Shown piece by piece: positions 44,326-55,579 of a DNA stretch of 64,000 nucleotides. Numbering within the stretch: position 1 is the stretch's first letter; every line of letters begins with the position of its first letter. Source of the DNA: Dugong dugon (taxonomy: Eukaryota; Chordata; Mammalia; Sirenia; Dugongidae); the NCBI GenBank assembly GCA_030035585.1, contig CM057482.1:48465501-48529500 (forward strand), in the 5' to 3' direction. The translations under genes and the position numbers were made by a program. The notes under the pieces are model-generated. The model worked only from the letters and a program-made list of their open reading frames with translations. It was not told where the DNA came from and made no database searches.

Positions 44326-46019
44326 ATTTTCAATAAACAGCAGTGTAACTAATGGACGAGAAAAAGTGAAACTACCTGGGGGTGAAAACAGTCACGTACA
44401 AACCACTACTGACAATCACAGCTATGAAGCGCAGACGGTATTCCTGGAATATTGTTTGAGGGCACTAAGATCATGAACCATAACATACAAAACTAAATTC
44501 ATTTTCAGAACCACGATCTCACTAATCTTCTTATGCAGGTAATTCATAACTTGAAATGGGTTGTGCTCCAAAAGTGCACTTACGTACTTACGGGTTATTT
44601 GGATTAGAGAAGGCTTTCAGTAAATGTTTACCAAACTGTATTCCATCTAAGAAAGCAAGTATTGCTCTGAACTGTTTCAAGATATGCCAGGTTTACCTAG
44701 CTCAAGAAATAAGGAAATGAACTCTGAGATTTATAAGGCAGGAGTTCATTAGGTTGGTAAAAAGGAATAGTCTGCCTTCATGTAAGGTACTGGGAAGAGG
44801 TCATTAACTGATTTAACAGTATCCTGAAACAAGATTCCCATATTTAAAGCTAGTGTTTCTCAAACTTTCTTCCCACAGTTCCCCTACAGACTGATGCTAA
44901 TCTCTAAAGTGACCTTTATCACTCCTGGGGCAAGGAGGGCATCTCTCTCTTCTCAGGCAGTAAAGAAAGAACAAAAGTGTTCTCTTTCTTCAGCCCAGGG
45001 GAGGTAAGAATCAAGACAAAAGCCGTTGGATTAGCTCAGTGTTCTGGGCACAAATATGAATTAAAAAGTTAAATATGCATACTTTCTCTTTTTTTATCAA
45101 ACAATTGATTAAAAAATAAAATCTAAGTAGCATCAAAACTTTCTGAGCAAGAACAGGTAAGTGTAGCCAAGAAGTGTTTGAAACAGAACAACAACAAAGG
45201 AGAACTTGTCTACCGGATATTAAAATATTATTCAGCCTACAATAATTTCAATGGGTGGTACTGGCACAAGAACAGACAGAAAGATCAATGGAACAAAATA
45301 GGAAGTCCAAAAACATACCAAGGAATTTTGAGCATGATGAAGATGGCAATTCCAATTGGTAGGGAAATGAGAGCTTATTCAACAGATGGTACGAGACAAG
45401 GTACTATTTGGGGAAAAAATGAAGCTGAGATGATTTTTTATTCTTCCAGAATCAGGAGGAAAAAAAAAAATGTTATCTTCAAAAATCTCTCTAGGGCAAT
45501 AACTTTCCGAGCTTGGCAGGGGGGAACCAAACAGCTAAAATAAGAAAGGAAAAGAAATAGAGGGATGAAACCATGAAAGTATAAATTTTTGTATGGGAAA
45601 AATTTAAAAAAACAAAAGAAATAGATTGATGACATAAACATTTAACTTCTCTATATCAAAACACCATAACTAAGAAAAACGGAAAAGATACATAGAAAAC
45701 ACGAACTGCAGCTGCTAAAGCGAGACACAAGGAACCCAGGGAGGTTCTAGCGATCTGTCACTAACTAGCATAATAAATGACTCCGGACAAATCTTGGCAC
45801 CATTTCACAGTGAAATTACCTAGTATACACATACTTTGTAAATGAGTGAAAACAAATTATTTTATGTTTATTTGTAGAACCTCAGCTATCTAAAACTCTC
45901 AGGGAATTTTAGTTTAAGACAGCTTTAGGGCTCCAATACTGTAATTATTTCAGATGTAAATATTTTTTTAATTCATTTCTTTACATTCATTACCTTTATT
46001 AAGCTGATACATCCACCTG
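44326..46019. other. Intron 1 sequence with an L1 ORF2 relic
   Basis: The part 45220-45440 retains L1 ORF2 text (GGTGGTACTGGCACAAGAAC, AGAAAGATCAATGGAACAAA). The rest is unassigned. Confidence 0.55.
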
Positions 46020-46690
46020 TATGCCTAAAGGCTACCTCCAGCATTCCATGCACAAAACTCCATCTCTGCTGACTCACCTACTTCCCACTAACTCTATCCC
46101 TCCTCCAGTCTTTCCCATCTCAGTAAGAGACAGAACCACCCACCCTGTCGGTGAAAGCAAAATCCTCGAAGCCATCAGTGACTCCTCTTTCCCTTACGCC
46201 CACAAGCATTCCATGGGCACCTCGTTAACTGAGTCCACCATATATCCCACAACCATTCACTTCCATCCTCACTGCTATCGCGCTAGTCCAGCAACCACCT
46301 CCACCTCCAGCTGGGTTACCTCCCGCTGGGCAGCTGGCTTCCCTACAATCCAGCCTCCACATGCTGGGCAGAATTAACTTTTAAAAACATAAACCAACAA
46401 CTTCATTTTCCTGCTTAAACCTTCCACACCAGAAGCTATCAAGCCCTTCGCCTTTTTCTTTCAGATTCCTTTCCAAGCTGGTTCCTGCTTGCAGCTTCCC
46501 TCTGCCTCGCATTTCCATCAATGATATCCACACAACCAGTTCCTCGTTATCCAGATCTCAGCCCAAATACCACATTCTCCAGGCCCTATCCCAACCAACC
46601 AATTCAGAGAGGACACCACCCTGCCCTGCCCTCACCCTGTTTCATTTTCTCCACAGCATATTCATCACCAGTTGGAACTCCTTTTTAGTG
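46020..46690 (-). mobile_element. L2 LINE relic, antisense, long
   Basis: GTGACTCCTCTTTCCCTTAC, GCAGAATTAACTTTTAAAAA, CTTCATTTTCCTGCTTAAAC, CAGATTCCTTTCCAAGCTGG and TCAGCCCAAATACCACATTC are antisense L2 phrases in order. It explains the 118-codon frame at 46021-46377. Confidence 0.7.
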
Positions 46691-48655
46691 TCTGCCCCTC
46701 CCAGGAGTGGATGGGCCAGGGAACATCAACTTCACTGAGAGTCTGGGTCCAGGGGGCCATCCATGCATTTGCTGAACAGAAGGATGAGTCCTCAGTGTAT
46801 CTAAACATTTTAATAACCCAGGCTCACTCGTATGAACTCAGCAGTTACAGTGTCTACTCGGGGCTTCTGAGAGGCCGCAGTTTGAGTTTCATTTTGTCTG
46901 CTTTTTAAAATCTGCTTCTAGCCTTCAATCAGCTGTCACAGCACTGCTAGCATCTCTTGGTGGCACCTCTCCCCACTTCAAGCACATGATAGGTTTGGAA
47001 AATAAAAGTCATGATGATGGGGCTGTTCCAGCGTTAAAGTACAGTCACTTTGGTCAGAGCTGGCTCAACGGCACCTAACAACAACTTTAGTGCAGGCAGG
47101 ACTATATTCTCGAAATTTTTCAAAGTTTTTAGTCCCATTCTGAATCTCAGACAGTCACCTAGAAAGAAGTTGCTAAATAGCTGGCTTTTGTTACTAGTTC
47201 CTAGACAGAAATTCTTACATTTTTCAATACCCTGCCATAAAGCACACCACAATGCCTGTTATCTGACTAAAAATTTGAGTCTCCTTCATCCATTAACTAA
47301 ACAATGGTTTTTGTTTAAACACACAAACACACACACACATACACTGGAGTTTTGTTTTGTTTTGTTTACAGTAAGGAATTATTCACCTTTTAGGAGAAAT
47401 GTAAAATTAAATACACTCAGTTCCCAAGTAGAGTTCTACCTTGTGCTAGAAGATTTAAGGCCTAGTTTGATACTGAACTGTGCATAAAATCCCCAATTTA
47501 AGAGCTGAGTGTGGACTTTTGGCCTGGGCTGCAAAGCACAGCCAAGCCATAATCATAAGTTATACCTGATAACCTTCATCCCATTCCAGCCTTCTCTGAA
47601 AGCTCCTTAAGGCTAACATAGTCTTGCGCCATCTCTTGCAATCAGCCTTCTAAACACAGGGTTGACAGGCTGAGGACAGGTCTCTGACTGGGGTGTAGGT
47701 TCACTCCCAGATTCCAAGTACTCTGACGTCTTAAGATCAGAAAGATAAAAGAAAAGGTGTAGTGCAGAAAGCCAGTAGAACCAACTGGACAGGACGCACT
47801 GTTTCCTGGTAGGGTTTTCTTTCTCAGAAAGGCAAAGGTAGCACCAAGAAGGGAGAACCAGACGAGAGGGCACATTATGCTTCCACTTTCCCCTAACTGC
47901 TTGAAAACTAACAATGAGATAAAGCCCTAATCCAAAAAAGAAGAGGTAAGATGGCCAAAAGAAAGAGCATGAAACACCGGCTTTGGGGAAACACCATCTT
48001 CGAGTGTGAAATCATAGTTCTATTTTGCATTACATGTTCTGAGTACTGCTGGTGTAACAGGAACCCTACCAATTTGTATACGCTGATCTTGTTTCTATTA
48101 AAAGGTATTTGTCTGGGGGAAGGGGCTAAGGAGTCACATAATCTATTGTCTGAACAAACAGGTAATTGTCCCCAGTTGTGGTTTCATAAGGCCTGTCATC
48201 ACATTACAGTCATGCAGACTTACTTTCAAAATTGTGCTGTAAACAATTTATATGGCTCATCCTCAATTTCTGATATGGATGCTTCTCTGGTCAAAAAGTA
48301 CAATTCACATCAAGTCCCAGATATTCACGGTACTTCTGGGCAAAAATCCTGATCTGCTGGTTCCCAAAATGCTGCATTAGTCTGTATGTACGCTACCCAC
48401 ATTTTAAGCTTTTCAGCCACTCAGGACCCTTCCTGGCAGAACCTGGGCTCTGAACTTTGGCAAGATCCTAAAGGAAGCATGCAGGCACAGGCATGAATGT
48501 ACTGAAAGGGCAGTCATTCCCCACTGCTCTTCCACCTTCCTTCTCAACTCTTTATTTCTGCTCTTAGGGTGGGGGTGGGGGGCCCATATATGATTTTCCC
48601 CTCACAACATCTATTTTCTGATAATTTACACCAGCACTGGCTTTAAAAGCTAAAA
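46691..48655. other. Intron 1 sequence with one unexplained ORF
   Basis: Contains a SINE tail at 47055-47092 and a CA-rich stretch near 47322-47342. A 133-codon plus-strand frame at 47951-48352 matches nothing I recognise. No gene is called. Confidence 0.4.
47055..47092 (+). mobile_element. AfroSINE 3' tail fragment
   Basis: GAGCTGGCTCAACGGCACCT and AACAACAAC match the SINE terminus only. Confidence 0.6.
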
Positions 48656-48699
48656 CCAAAACCAAACCCGTTGCCATCAAGTCAATTCCAACTCATAGC
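48656..48699 (-). mobile_element. AfroSINE 3' stub, antisense
   Basis: CCCGTTGCCATCAAGTCAAT and TTCCAACTCATAG, a terminal stub of about 44 bp with AGCTAAA-like flanks. Confidence 0.75.
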
Positions 48700-49599
48700 T
48701 AAAGCTATAGGTTATAAATCAAGAACACACAGCAACTAGCTTATCCTGCTCAGCCCGGAGGGCTCTCAAAGTTCCTTCCCAGAGGGCCTCCCTCCACTGG
48801 TTTGTTCTGTGGCTGGATGAGTCCCAAATCAGACCCGTACAGTAAGTGTTTCTGCACTTAACACATATAAGGTTTCCATCAAATCCTTTTATTGTATCTA
48901 TGCCCCTCTTCCACTTCAAGTTCACACTGCTGTGAATCTGGCTGTAACCACACCCGCCATTACAAAACCATCTCCTCCAAAACCATCTCCCTTCTAAAGC
49001 CTACTCTGGCTAATCCCTTTGTTAATCTTGAATATGAACATGATTCCAGTCATTTTATGACTCATACGGCCAACTAGTGCAGAGTTACTGGATAACATAC
49101 AGACATCACTGAACTTAGCTAATGAATACCGAATGCAGTCTTCCACTGAATCTCCTATGTGCCAGGAACCGCTTCTCCCCAAAGGTTCTCTTTCCAGTTA
49201 GTCAAGAGACTGGTGTGGTCGAGCTTGCAGTGGGCACCCCCTTGCACTTACATGAGTACGTGAAATCTACTAGATGATATGGAAGGTCACTAGCTAGATA
49301 AACTAACATCAGCTTTAACTTTCCGAGAGCGACGGTAAGCATTTCAGAGACCCAAGTAGTAACTACCACTACCACCACTGATCATACGCACCGGGCTAAG
49401 AGTTTCCCAACAGCCTTACAGAGAAGACGCGATTACTCAGGTCTGTTTAACAAAGAAGAGGGGATGTACTTGGAAAGTCGAAGGACCTTGCAAAAAGTAA
49501 GTCAGGCTAAAAGCCACCCCTGAAGGTGCCACCCAGGTACGTCTGATCCCAAAGCGCTGCGCTCGCCATCCCGCCTCCGATCTCTGCTGCACTGAGAGC
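48700..49599. other. Intron 1 sequence next to exon 1
   Basis: GC content rises toward the CpG island. No exon, RNA gene or assigned repeat seen. Confidence 0.5.
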
Positions 49600-49705
49600 A
49601 CCCGATCCCACAATAACCCTGGGAGCCAGGGGTCTGAGAAGCGCGCAAAGGCGCCGCCGGCGGGATGCTGGATGCAAGAGGCGGTGCCCGGGCGCACGGG
49701 CTCAC

Positions 49706-50025
49706 CTGTAAGCGGCCACGGCGCGAGTCTGCAGGTACTTCTGCGCGGTCATGACTCCCACGAAGAGAAAGTTACTGTCGTGCGGGCCTCCATCTGGGGC
49801 CCGGCCGTGCGGCCACAGCAGCGCCCCGCGCGCATCGCCGCGCGCCCCGCCTGCCTGGGAAGCCGCCGCCTGCCCGGGCCGGCAGCCCTCGGGGCTGGCG
49901 CGGCGCCGCGGGCCCGCTCGCTTCAGCTCTGAGGCGTGGGGCAGGACGAGCCGCGAGGCCAGCACGAAACCCAGCACCAGCCCGAGTAGCACGCTGAGCC
50001 AAGCGCGCCGGCCGCGCACGGCCAT
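49706..50025 (-). CDS. CHSY1: CHSY1 exon 1, coding part (residues 1-106 plus two bases of codon 107)
   Basis: This is the N-terminus of chondroitin sulfate synthase 1, a type II Golgi membrane enzyme that adds alternating GlcA (beta-1,3) and GalNAc (beta-1,4) to growing chondroitin chains. The start ATG is at 50025-50023, with G at -3 and G at +4, a strong Kozak context. A short basic segment (RGRR) is followed by a hydrophobic signal anchor at about residues 10-28, then a Gly/Ala/Arg-rich stem and a conserved block (NFLFVGVMTAQKYLQTRAV) leading to AAYR. The exon ends with TAC AG before gtgagc, splitting an Arg codon (AG|A) that exon 2 completes. The translation agrees closely with human CHSY1 as I remember it, apart from scattered changes in the stem. 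The exon is inside a CpG island, as expected for a broadly expressed gene. The 5' UTR continues to the right; its start is not visible. Confidence 0.97.
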
Positions 50026-50515
50026 GCCCGCGCCACTCCGCCCGCCGGGCCGCCGCCGCCTCCGCAGGCTCCGCGCGCCCTCAGCCCGCTGCCCCCGCCC
50101 GCGGAGGCCAGCCCGCCCTAGCGCCGCGAAGCCCGGCCCGGGCAGCGCCGCGGCCGCCGCGGGCCTGCCGCGCCCATCGCGGCCCCCGAGCTGCCCGCAG
50201 GACCCGCGCCGGCGCTTTGTTCCTCACGCCCGCCCCCGCCGCCACGGCCTGCGCCTTTAAGAGGGGACCATGCCCGGCGCGCGCCGGCGGCAGCTAGGGC
50301 TCGAGGCGGCGGCGGCTCCTCCTGCTCACACGCGGGGTCGCAAGGCCAGAGCGACGGCGACGGCAATCGAGTCCCGGTCCCCGTCCCGCCCTGCCCGCGT
50401 CTGCCGGCTGGCTCGGCTCTGCTAGCGCTGCACCCGCCCCCGTCCTCTGCGTGGCCGGCGCCGCCGCTGCAGCTGCACATCCTCCGGCTTAGCTCGCCAT
50501 TGCAACAGGAGCCCC

Positions 50516-50523
50516 TCACGTCA
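50516..50523 (-). promoter_or_regulatory. CRE/ATF-like site TGACGTGA
   Basis: TCACGTCA on the plus strand reads TGACGTGA on the CHSY1 strand, one base from the CRE palindrome TGACGTCA. It lies about 75 bp from the CCAAT box on the gene side, a spacing often seen in CpG-island promoters. It could be the core promoter or start-site region. Confidence 0.4.
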
Positions 50524-50597
50524 CGCACGGCGCGTTATGAAGCGGGCCCGGCGGCGAAGGAGCCATGGCCCCTCTCGGGATCCGTCCGCGCGGCCTG

Positions 50598-50602
50598 ATT
50601 GG
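50598..50602 (-). promoter_or_regulatory. CCAAT box of the CHSY1 promoter
   Basis: ATTGG on the plus strand, reading GCCAATC in the direction of CHSY1 transcription, about 575 bp upstream of the ATG and inside the CpG island. NF-Y is the usual factor for this motif. Function is inferred from motif, orientation and position only. Confidence 0.5.
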
Positions 50603-50960
50603 CGCAAAAGTGAATGGAGGGCGGTTCACGTGGCTGAAGTTTGACCAAAAAAACGAAAAAGCCCTCCCCGGCGCGCGCCGCCAGCCCCGCCCCGCCAGCG
50701 CGATCTGGCTGCGGGGCTGACGGAGCGGAGGGGGCGTGGGACTGTGATCGGTGCCGGGGAGCCTGATATCAGCGCCGGCGACCACGCCCCCGCCGGCAGC
50801 CAACCGGCCCAGCACCGACGCCCAGCCGGCGGTCCTGGACTGCCGGATCCGCCTGCGCCCGCGCGGCCAAACCCGGGGGAAAAGGTCCACTGAAGGCACC
50901 CTCCGGCCCTCCGAGGGGTACGTGGCCACGGGGCTACCCCATTCCTTTACGATGGAGTTG

Positions 50961-51539
50961 CAAGCGGAATATTAGGAGGGATTTGCGAAGAACGGGCTTT
51001 GCGGAAACTCCACAAACGGCTTGTTCCTGCTTCGGAGACTATCCTCAGATAAACTCCACTGCCCACGCCCTTGCCTCCAGCCAGGCGGACCTCACCGCTA
51101 CCTTCCCCGCGTCTTCCCGGTTCACACTGTATCTTTGTTCCCGCCGTTTGGAGCGTGCACGTATAGAATAAACAGTTCAGGAGCCGTTTGAGACGTGCGT
51201 GCTTAGAGAGTGAACCATGAATTCGGTTACCTTGTTCCCTGTCACTAGTTTCTAAGCAAAAGAAGGAAAAAAAAAAATTAGTGCCCAGAGCTCGTACAAC
51301 AGTACTAGCATTTAACAGATGTCGAAGAAATGGTAGATGACGTTGATACTTTGGATGGTAAACACTTTTTATTACATTCTATGTGGGCAAATAGCTAGTA
51401 GCCTCAACCTGAATCTTTGTCAATATTAGTATCGTCCGTTTATAAGAGTGCTGTGGATTTCTAAAGACGGGTTTTGGGGACTGGCTCCTCCACCATGGAT
51501 TTAAAATATTATATATTTCCTCAATAAAAACACAGCTAA
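50961..51539. other. Upstream flank of CHSY1, nothing recognised
   Basis: CpG density drops off here. Short frames on the plus strand (50983-51171) have no recognisable domain. Confidence 0.5.
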
Positions 51540-52075
51540 GATGTACCCAAAAGGCTTGAAAGCAGAGACTCAAACAGAAACTTGCACCAATGTTCATTGC
51601 AGCGCTATTCACAATAGCCAAAAGGTGGAAACAACCTAAATGTCCATCAACAGATGAATGGATAAACAAAATGCGGTATATGCATAGAATAGAGTATCAC
51701 TCAACCATAAAGAGAAATGAAGTCCTGATGCATGCTACAACATGGATGGACCTGGAAAACATACCAAGTGAAATGTCAGTCATAAGAAGACAAATACTGT
51801 ATGATCTCACTTAAATGAAAGATCTAGACTAGAAAAATACATAAAGACTGAAGTTTATTAGTGGTTACCACGGGCAGCAAGGGGAGGGAAATGGAGAGTT
51901 ATTGCTTAAGGGGTACTGAGTTTCTGTTTGGGTGATGAAAAGATTTCAGAAACAGTGATGATGGTTGCACAACATGTGAATGTAATTAATGTCACTGAAT
52001 TGTACCCTTGAAAATGGTTAAAATAAAAAATTTTGTGTTATATGTATTTTACCACATTTGAAAATAAAACTCAGC
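51540..52075 (+). mobile_element. Old L1M 3' end
   Basis: GCAGCGCTATTCACAATAGC, AAACAACCTAAATGTCCATC, GGATGGACCTGGAAAACATA and GAATTGTACCCTTGAAAATGG. Confidence 0.85.
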
Positions 52076-52929
52076 TAAGGGCAACAAAAGCTAAGAAAGT
52101 ACCTCCATACAACAGATGTTGGTACAGAGTAAATATCAGTCTTGTTATTTAGTTGCCAACATATTGGGGTTTTGTAATGAAACTCCTGGAGAGCAAAGTA
52201 ATTCTCCTGGGCCTGAAATGTTCCTTTTATTTAATGAAATGAACCCAGGCATTCGGGACAGAAAGTAAACATGCTTGGGGGAATCCTTGGATCTTTCTTC
52301 ACTGTTAATATGACCAAATGATTGAAATATTACCCATAATTTAGAATGCCAACTTGTGTGAGATACAGACACTAAGTCTACCGCTGAATGGTGGTCACTT
52401 TTGTTTATTCTTTGGATATTACCACTTTCTTTGGTGCTTGTGATTTATGTTAAAAAATAGTTCATTACCCACCTTCCCACAGGCTCCCTCCCTCAGAGGC
52501 AATCCACATCTAAAAATAAAATACTCATTATGCAGTGAATACAGGATTCCAGCAGTGGTCTTTGGAGAAATACAGAACACACAGCCATGAATTACGGGCT
52601 GGAAAACCATCGAAAGGGGTTTCCAGTAAGACCAAAAGCCACAAAAGCCGAGTAGTCACCATATTCCCAAATTCAGCAGCAGCCCCATAATTCACAGCAA
52701 TTTACACAGCGCAATCTGGCAAGATACAGGTGTCCAGTTCTGTGAAGCACTTGGTGATTTCAATAATTTCTAACCTGCTTTGGAATTCTCTATTTTCTTT
52801 TCTAGATCAAGATCCAATGAAAAGTATATAAGCATGGGAATAATATTTTCAGGATTGTTTCAATAATATTTTCAATTGCCAAATATTTTGTCCTTGGCAA
52901 TTCCCTGGTTCCCAGTGTCCCTCAGCTCC
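52076..52929. other. Upstream flank, nothing recognised
   Basis: AT-rich; no gene or assigned repeat. Confidence 0.5.
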
Positions 52930-53560
52930 TAGGTCACAGCCTCACCTGCAGACTCAATGCTAGTGTTTCTTTCATAATGAAGAGAGGATGCCCTTCTCTC
53001 TGTAAAGGCCGAGCCTGGAGGCCCGGAGCCTTGGAAGAAGGAGAACATGACATCGGTAAAGTCCTTCCAGGAAAAGTGAGGGAACGCCTGCCCTTCCAGG
53101 CCAGGAGAGTGTGGGAAGGAGAAGAGGGACACCAAGGTCCTGTAGAAAGAAGCCTGCAAGGGGCACAAGGAGGATTGCCGGGGGGGTGGGGGGTGGGGGG
53201 GTTCCCAGCCCAGCTGGAAGGGTTGCTGGATGGTGAAGCAGAGGCAGTTTTCCTGGAGAGGGCTCCAAAGGCACCCCAGCAGAGGCCCGGGTCAGGAGGC
53301 AGAGCTGTCCTACTCAGATATTTCACAGCCAGAGAGCAAAGGCCTGGAACCAGGGACTTCAGTGGTAGCCAGCAGTCCAAAAAGTTCAGCAGGCCTGGTA
53401 ACCCCTGTGTGGAGGCCCTACCAGAGACCAGACTTAGCAGCCACGGCACAGCCAATAGCAGCAAGAACGCAGGGAGGACAGGCCTGAGTCTGTGATACTC
53501 GCCCCTAATACACACACAGTCTTCCCCGCAGCCACTTCAAGGCCAGGGCGGCCCCTTGCC
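52930..53560. other. GC-rich, stop-poor patch of unknown function
   Basis: Long frames overlap on both strands: minus 52934-53515 (193 codons, with a hydrophobic segment LPAFLLLLAVPWLLSLVSG near its start), plus 52977-53495 (172 codons) and minus 52972-53274. Simultaneous openness in several frames is what GC-rich non-coding DNA gives. No domain is recognised and there is no splice or promoter context. A guanine-run tract lies at 53180-53201. It could be an enhancer, a lncRNA exon or an old repeat. Confidence 0.35.
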
Positions 53561-53639
53561 CCAAATGCCCTGCTCCTTAATTTATTTTTAAAGGTGAGCA
53601 GAAGTCAGGTTGATTAGATTTTATAGGTTACCTCAGTAA

Positions 53640-53880
53640 ACGGGTTTACCTTCCAGCACTATATCAGACAACATTCTGTTGTCATCCATAGGCTTTGCAT
53701 TGGCTGATTTTCAGAAGTAGATCGCCAGGCCTTTCTTCCTACTCTGTCTTAGTCTGAAAGCTCCACTGAAATCTGTCCGCCGTGGATGACCCTGCTGGAA
53801 TTTGACATTTTGGTAGCCCAGCTTCCAGCATCATAGCAGTACACAAGCCACCACAGTACAACACACTGACAGGCAGATGC
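53640..53880 (-). mobile_element. Long AfroSINE/RTE-derived fragment, antisense
   Basis: CCAGCACTATATCAGACAAC, AGATCGCCAGGCCTTTCTTC and GCTCCACTGAAATCTGTCC are antisense to the middle of 57511-57945. Confidence 0.8.
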
Positions 53881-55219
53881 ACTTGTAAAGAAAACCCAAC
53901 CACAGAAAGTAATTCAATGATGAGAGGTGGATGCACGCTGGGTCAGGGCCGGGGGGCTCTGGTCTGGGTTCTGTACTGAGTCCTACCAGCGCAAGTTCTG
54001 CCCCTCTCTCAGTCTCCATTCTGCATCTGTAAATGGGTCTTTCCACTAGATCATGTTAAAGTTTCCTCCTTAGTGATTCTCGGCTGATATTTATCAGTTT
54101 GTCCCAAAAAAATGCCAGATCATCTAATTTCCCTTCTTCTTTCATTAGTGTGATTCCCCTGTGGCATGCCATTAAAATTCATCTCTACCTACGTGAGTGA
54201 AGATTTTCTCACAAATTAAAACTCTGTCCCCATACATCTTACATTTTTTCTGTTGCTAGTACATTGAACGCCTGTTACAGGTATAACATTTCATATAATT
54301 TGCAGCAATTCCTTGGAAACCCTTAGTAAATGCTTCAATTGTTTGCCAGCAGCACAACAGATGGAGCTCCCTGCCAGGGCTCCTTTAAAGATGCAGCTTC
54401 TGGACAAACGGCTAAAACAGGGTACCTTTAAAAAGTGGCAATCATTTTTTAAAGCCTTTAGAAATGTCTCGTTTAAGAAACAGCAAATACCAAGCAGGGA
54501 GTTATAATAATTGCTCCTTTTGGAAAACTCTGTTCATTGCCTGTGAAGAAGAAAATCTACCACAACCACTTTACTAATGTTACAACTTACCCTTTATTAA
54601 CCCAATGAAAGTTGGCCTTATTATTCATGCTACTTTTAAACTGACGGGTAACGTCCTTATTAGCTAATTTTCCCCAATATTTCCTTCCATTTCCAGCCAG
54701 AAGCAGGTAAGGGCAAGGAGCTTGGGAAACACCCTGCATGCTCTTTGGGAGATAACCTCACTGCAAAGCCTGCAGGAAGTTTGCTTCTAGTCTAAGACTT
54801 AATCCTTGTGTAGCAGAGAAGTTTGCCCTTCCTACCAGTTGCCAAGAGATATCATGCATCCTCAAAGAGGTGCCAGAGTTTCCAAAGCATGAGTTTGCAT
54901 GAAGACAGATTTCTGTTCCACAGGAGCCTGTGTTCCCCGTCAGAACCCAGGCGCTGGATAGCCTGTTAGTGGCTCAACACCTGAGGGTTAACCAGTCGTG
55001 GTAGAGTCTGCAAACTGTGGAAATGCTCCAGACCCACAGCTTAAACTCTCTTTGTTTTACTCAAGGCCTAATGAAGCATAAAATTGCCTGGGAAAAAATT
55101 CAAGCTGCAGAAACAGGTTGAAGCTACGAATGGAGGCAGCAGAAATTCAGATCTACAAACACAAAGCACAGCACAAGAATAAGAAAGCATGGACACCATA
55201 CAATCCAGCGCCAAGTGAC
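53881..55219. other. Upstream flank, nothing recognised
   Basis: No gene or assigned repeat. Confidence 0.5.
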
Positions 55220-55395
55220 TCGAGTCCTTGGGTGGTGCAAATGGTAACATGCTTGGCTACTAACCAAAAGGTTGGAGGTTTGAGTCCATCCAGAGGGACT
55301 TCAGAAGACAGGCCTGGTAGCCTTACTGAGCACAGTTCTACTGTGACACACATGGGGTCACTGTGAGTTGGTGTTGCTTTGAGGACAACTGGTAA
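55220..55395 (+). mobile_element. AfroSINE (GTG-box subfamily)
   Basis: GAGTCCTTGGGTGGTGCAAA, GGTTGGAGGTTTGAGTCCAT and CACATGGGGTCACTGTGAGT; slightly shortened in the body. Confidence 0.9.
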
Positions 55396-55579
55396 GAGTC
55401 AGGGAGGGCTAGGTTTGATCTTTCACACACCCTGTGTATGCCATCATGCACACACAGGGTTCATAGATACTTCTATCAGCTATCTGATGGGTGAGAAGGG
55501 TTTTTACCCAGACATGGCAATTAAGCCCTCTACATAATTCAAAATAATAAATGTATCAGCATGAGTGGTGGTACATTTT
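55396..55579. other. Upstream flank, nothing recognised
   Basis: Includes a near palindromic CACACACCCTGTGTATG/CACACACAGGGTT pair; otherwise unremarkable. Confidence 0.4.

Larger units (their letters stand above)
33450..49705 (-). other. CHSY1: CHSY1 intron 1
   Basis: A 16.3 kb intron defined by the donor gtgagc next to exon 1 and the acceptor ttctag next to exon 2. It contains AfroSINEs, MIR and L2 relics, one MaLR-like LTR with a 5 bp target duplication, an antisense L1 3' end and short L1 relics. I see no additional exon. Confidence 0.93.
49600..50960 (-). promoter_or_regulatory. CHSY1: CHSY1 CpG island and promoter region
   Basis: The stretch is very GC-rich with dense CpG, unlike the AT-rich surroundings. 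It spans the first exon, the presumed 5' UTR and the upstream promoter. There is no TATA box in a plausible place. GC/KLF-type boxes (ggggcgtggg near 50731, ccacgccccc near 50783), a CCAAT box and a CRE-like site are present. The architecture fits a TATA-less housekeeping promoter with initiation probably near 50.45-50.53 kb, which is an inference from the CCAAT position. Island limits are approximate. Confidence 0.85.

Noticed and set aside
49751..50260. A 169-codon plus-strand frame across exon 1
   Set aside because: It is the antisense shadow of CHSY1 exon 1 and the CpG island, rich in Pro, Arg and Ala, with no recognisable domain.
50118..50528. A 136-codon minus-strand frame upstream of the CHSY1 ATG, possible uORF or N-terminal extension
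   Set aside because: It lies wholly in the GC-rich 5' UTR/promoter where open frames are expected, ends before the CHSY1 start, and its composition (Gly, Arg, Ala) reflects GC content. The main ATG has a strong Kozak context and the expected N-terminus.
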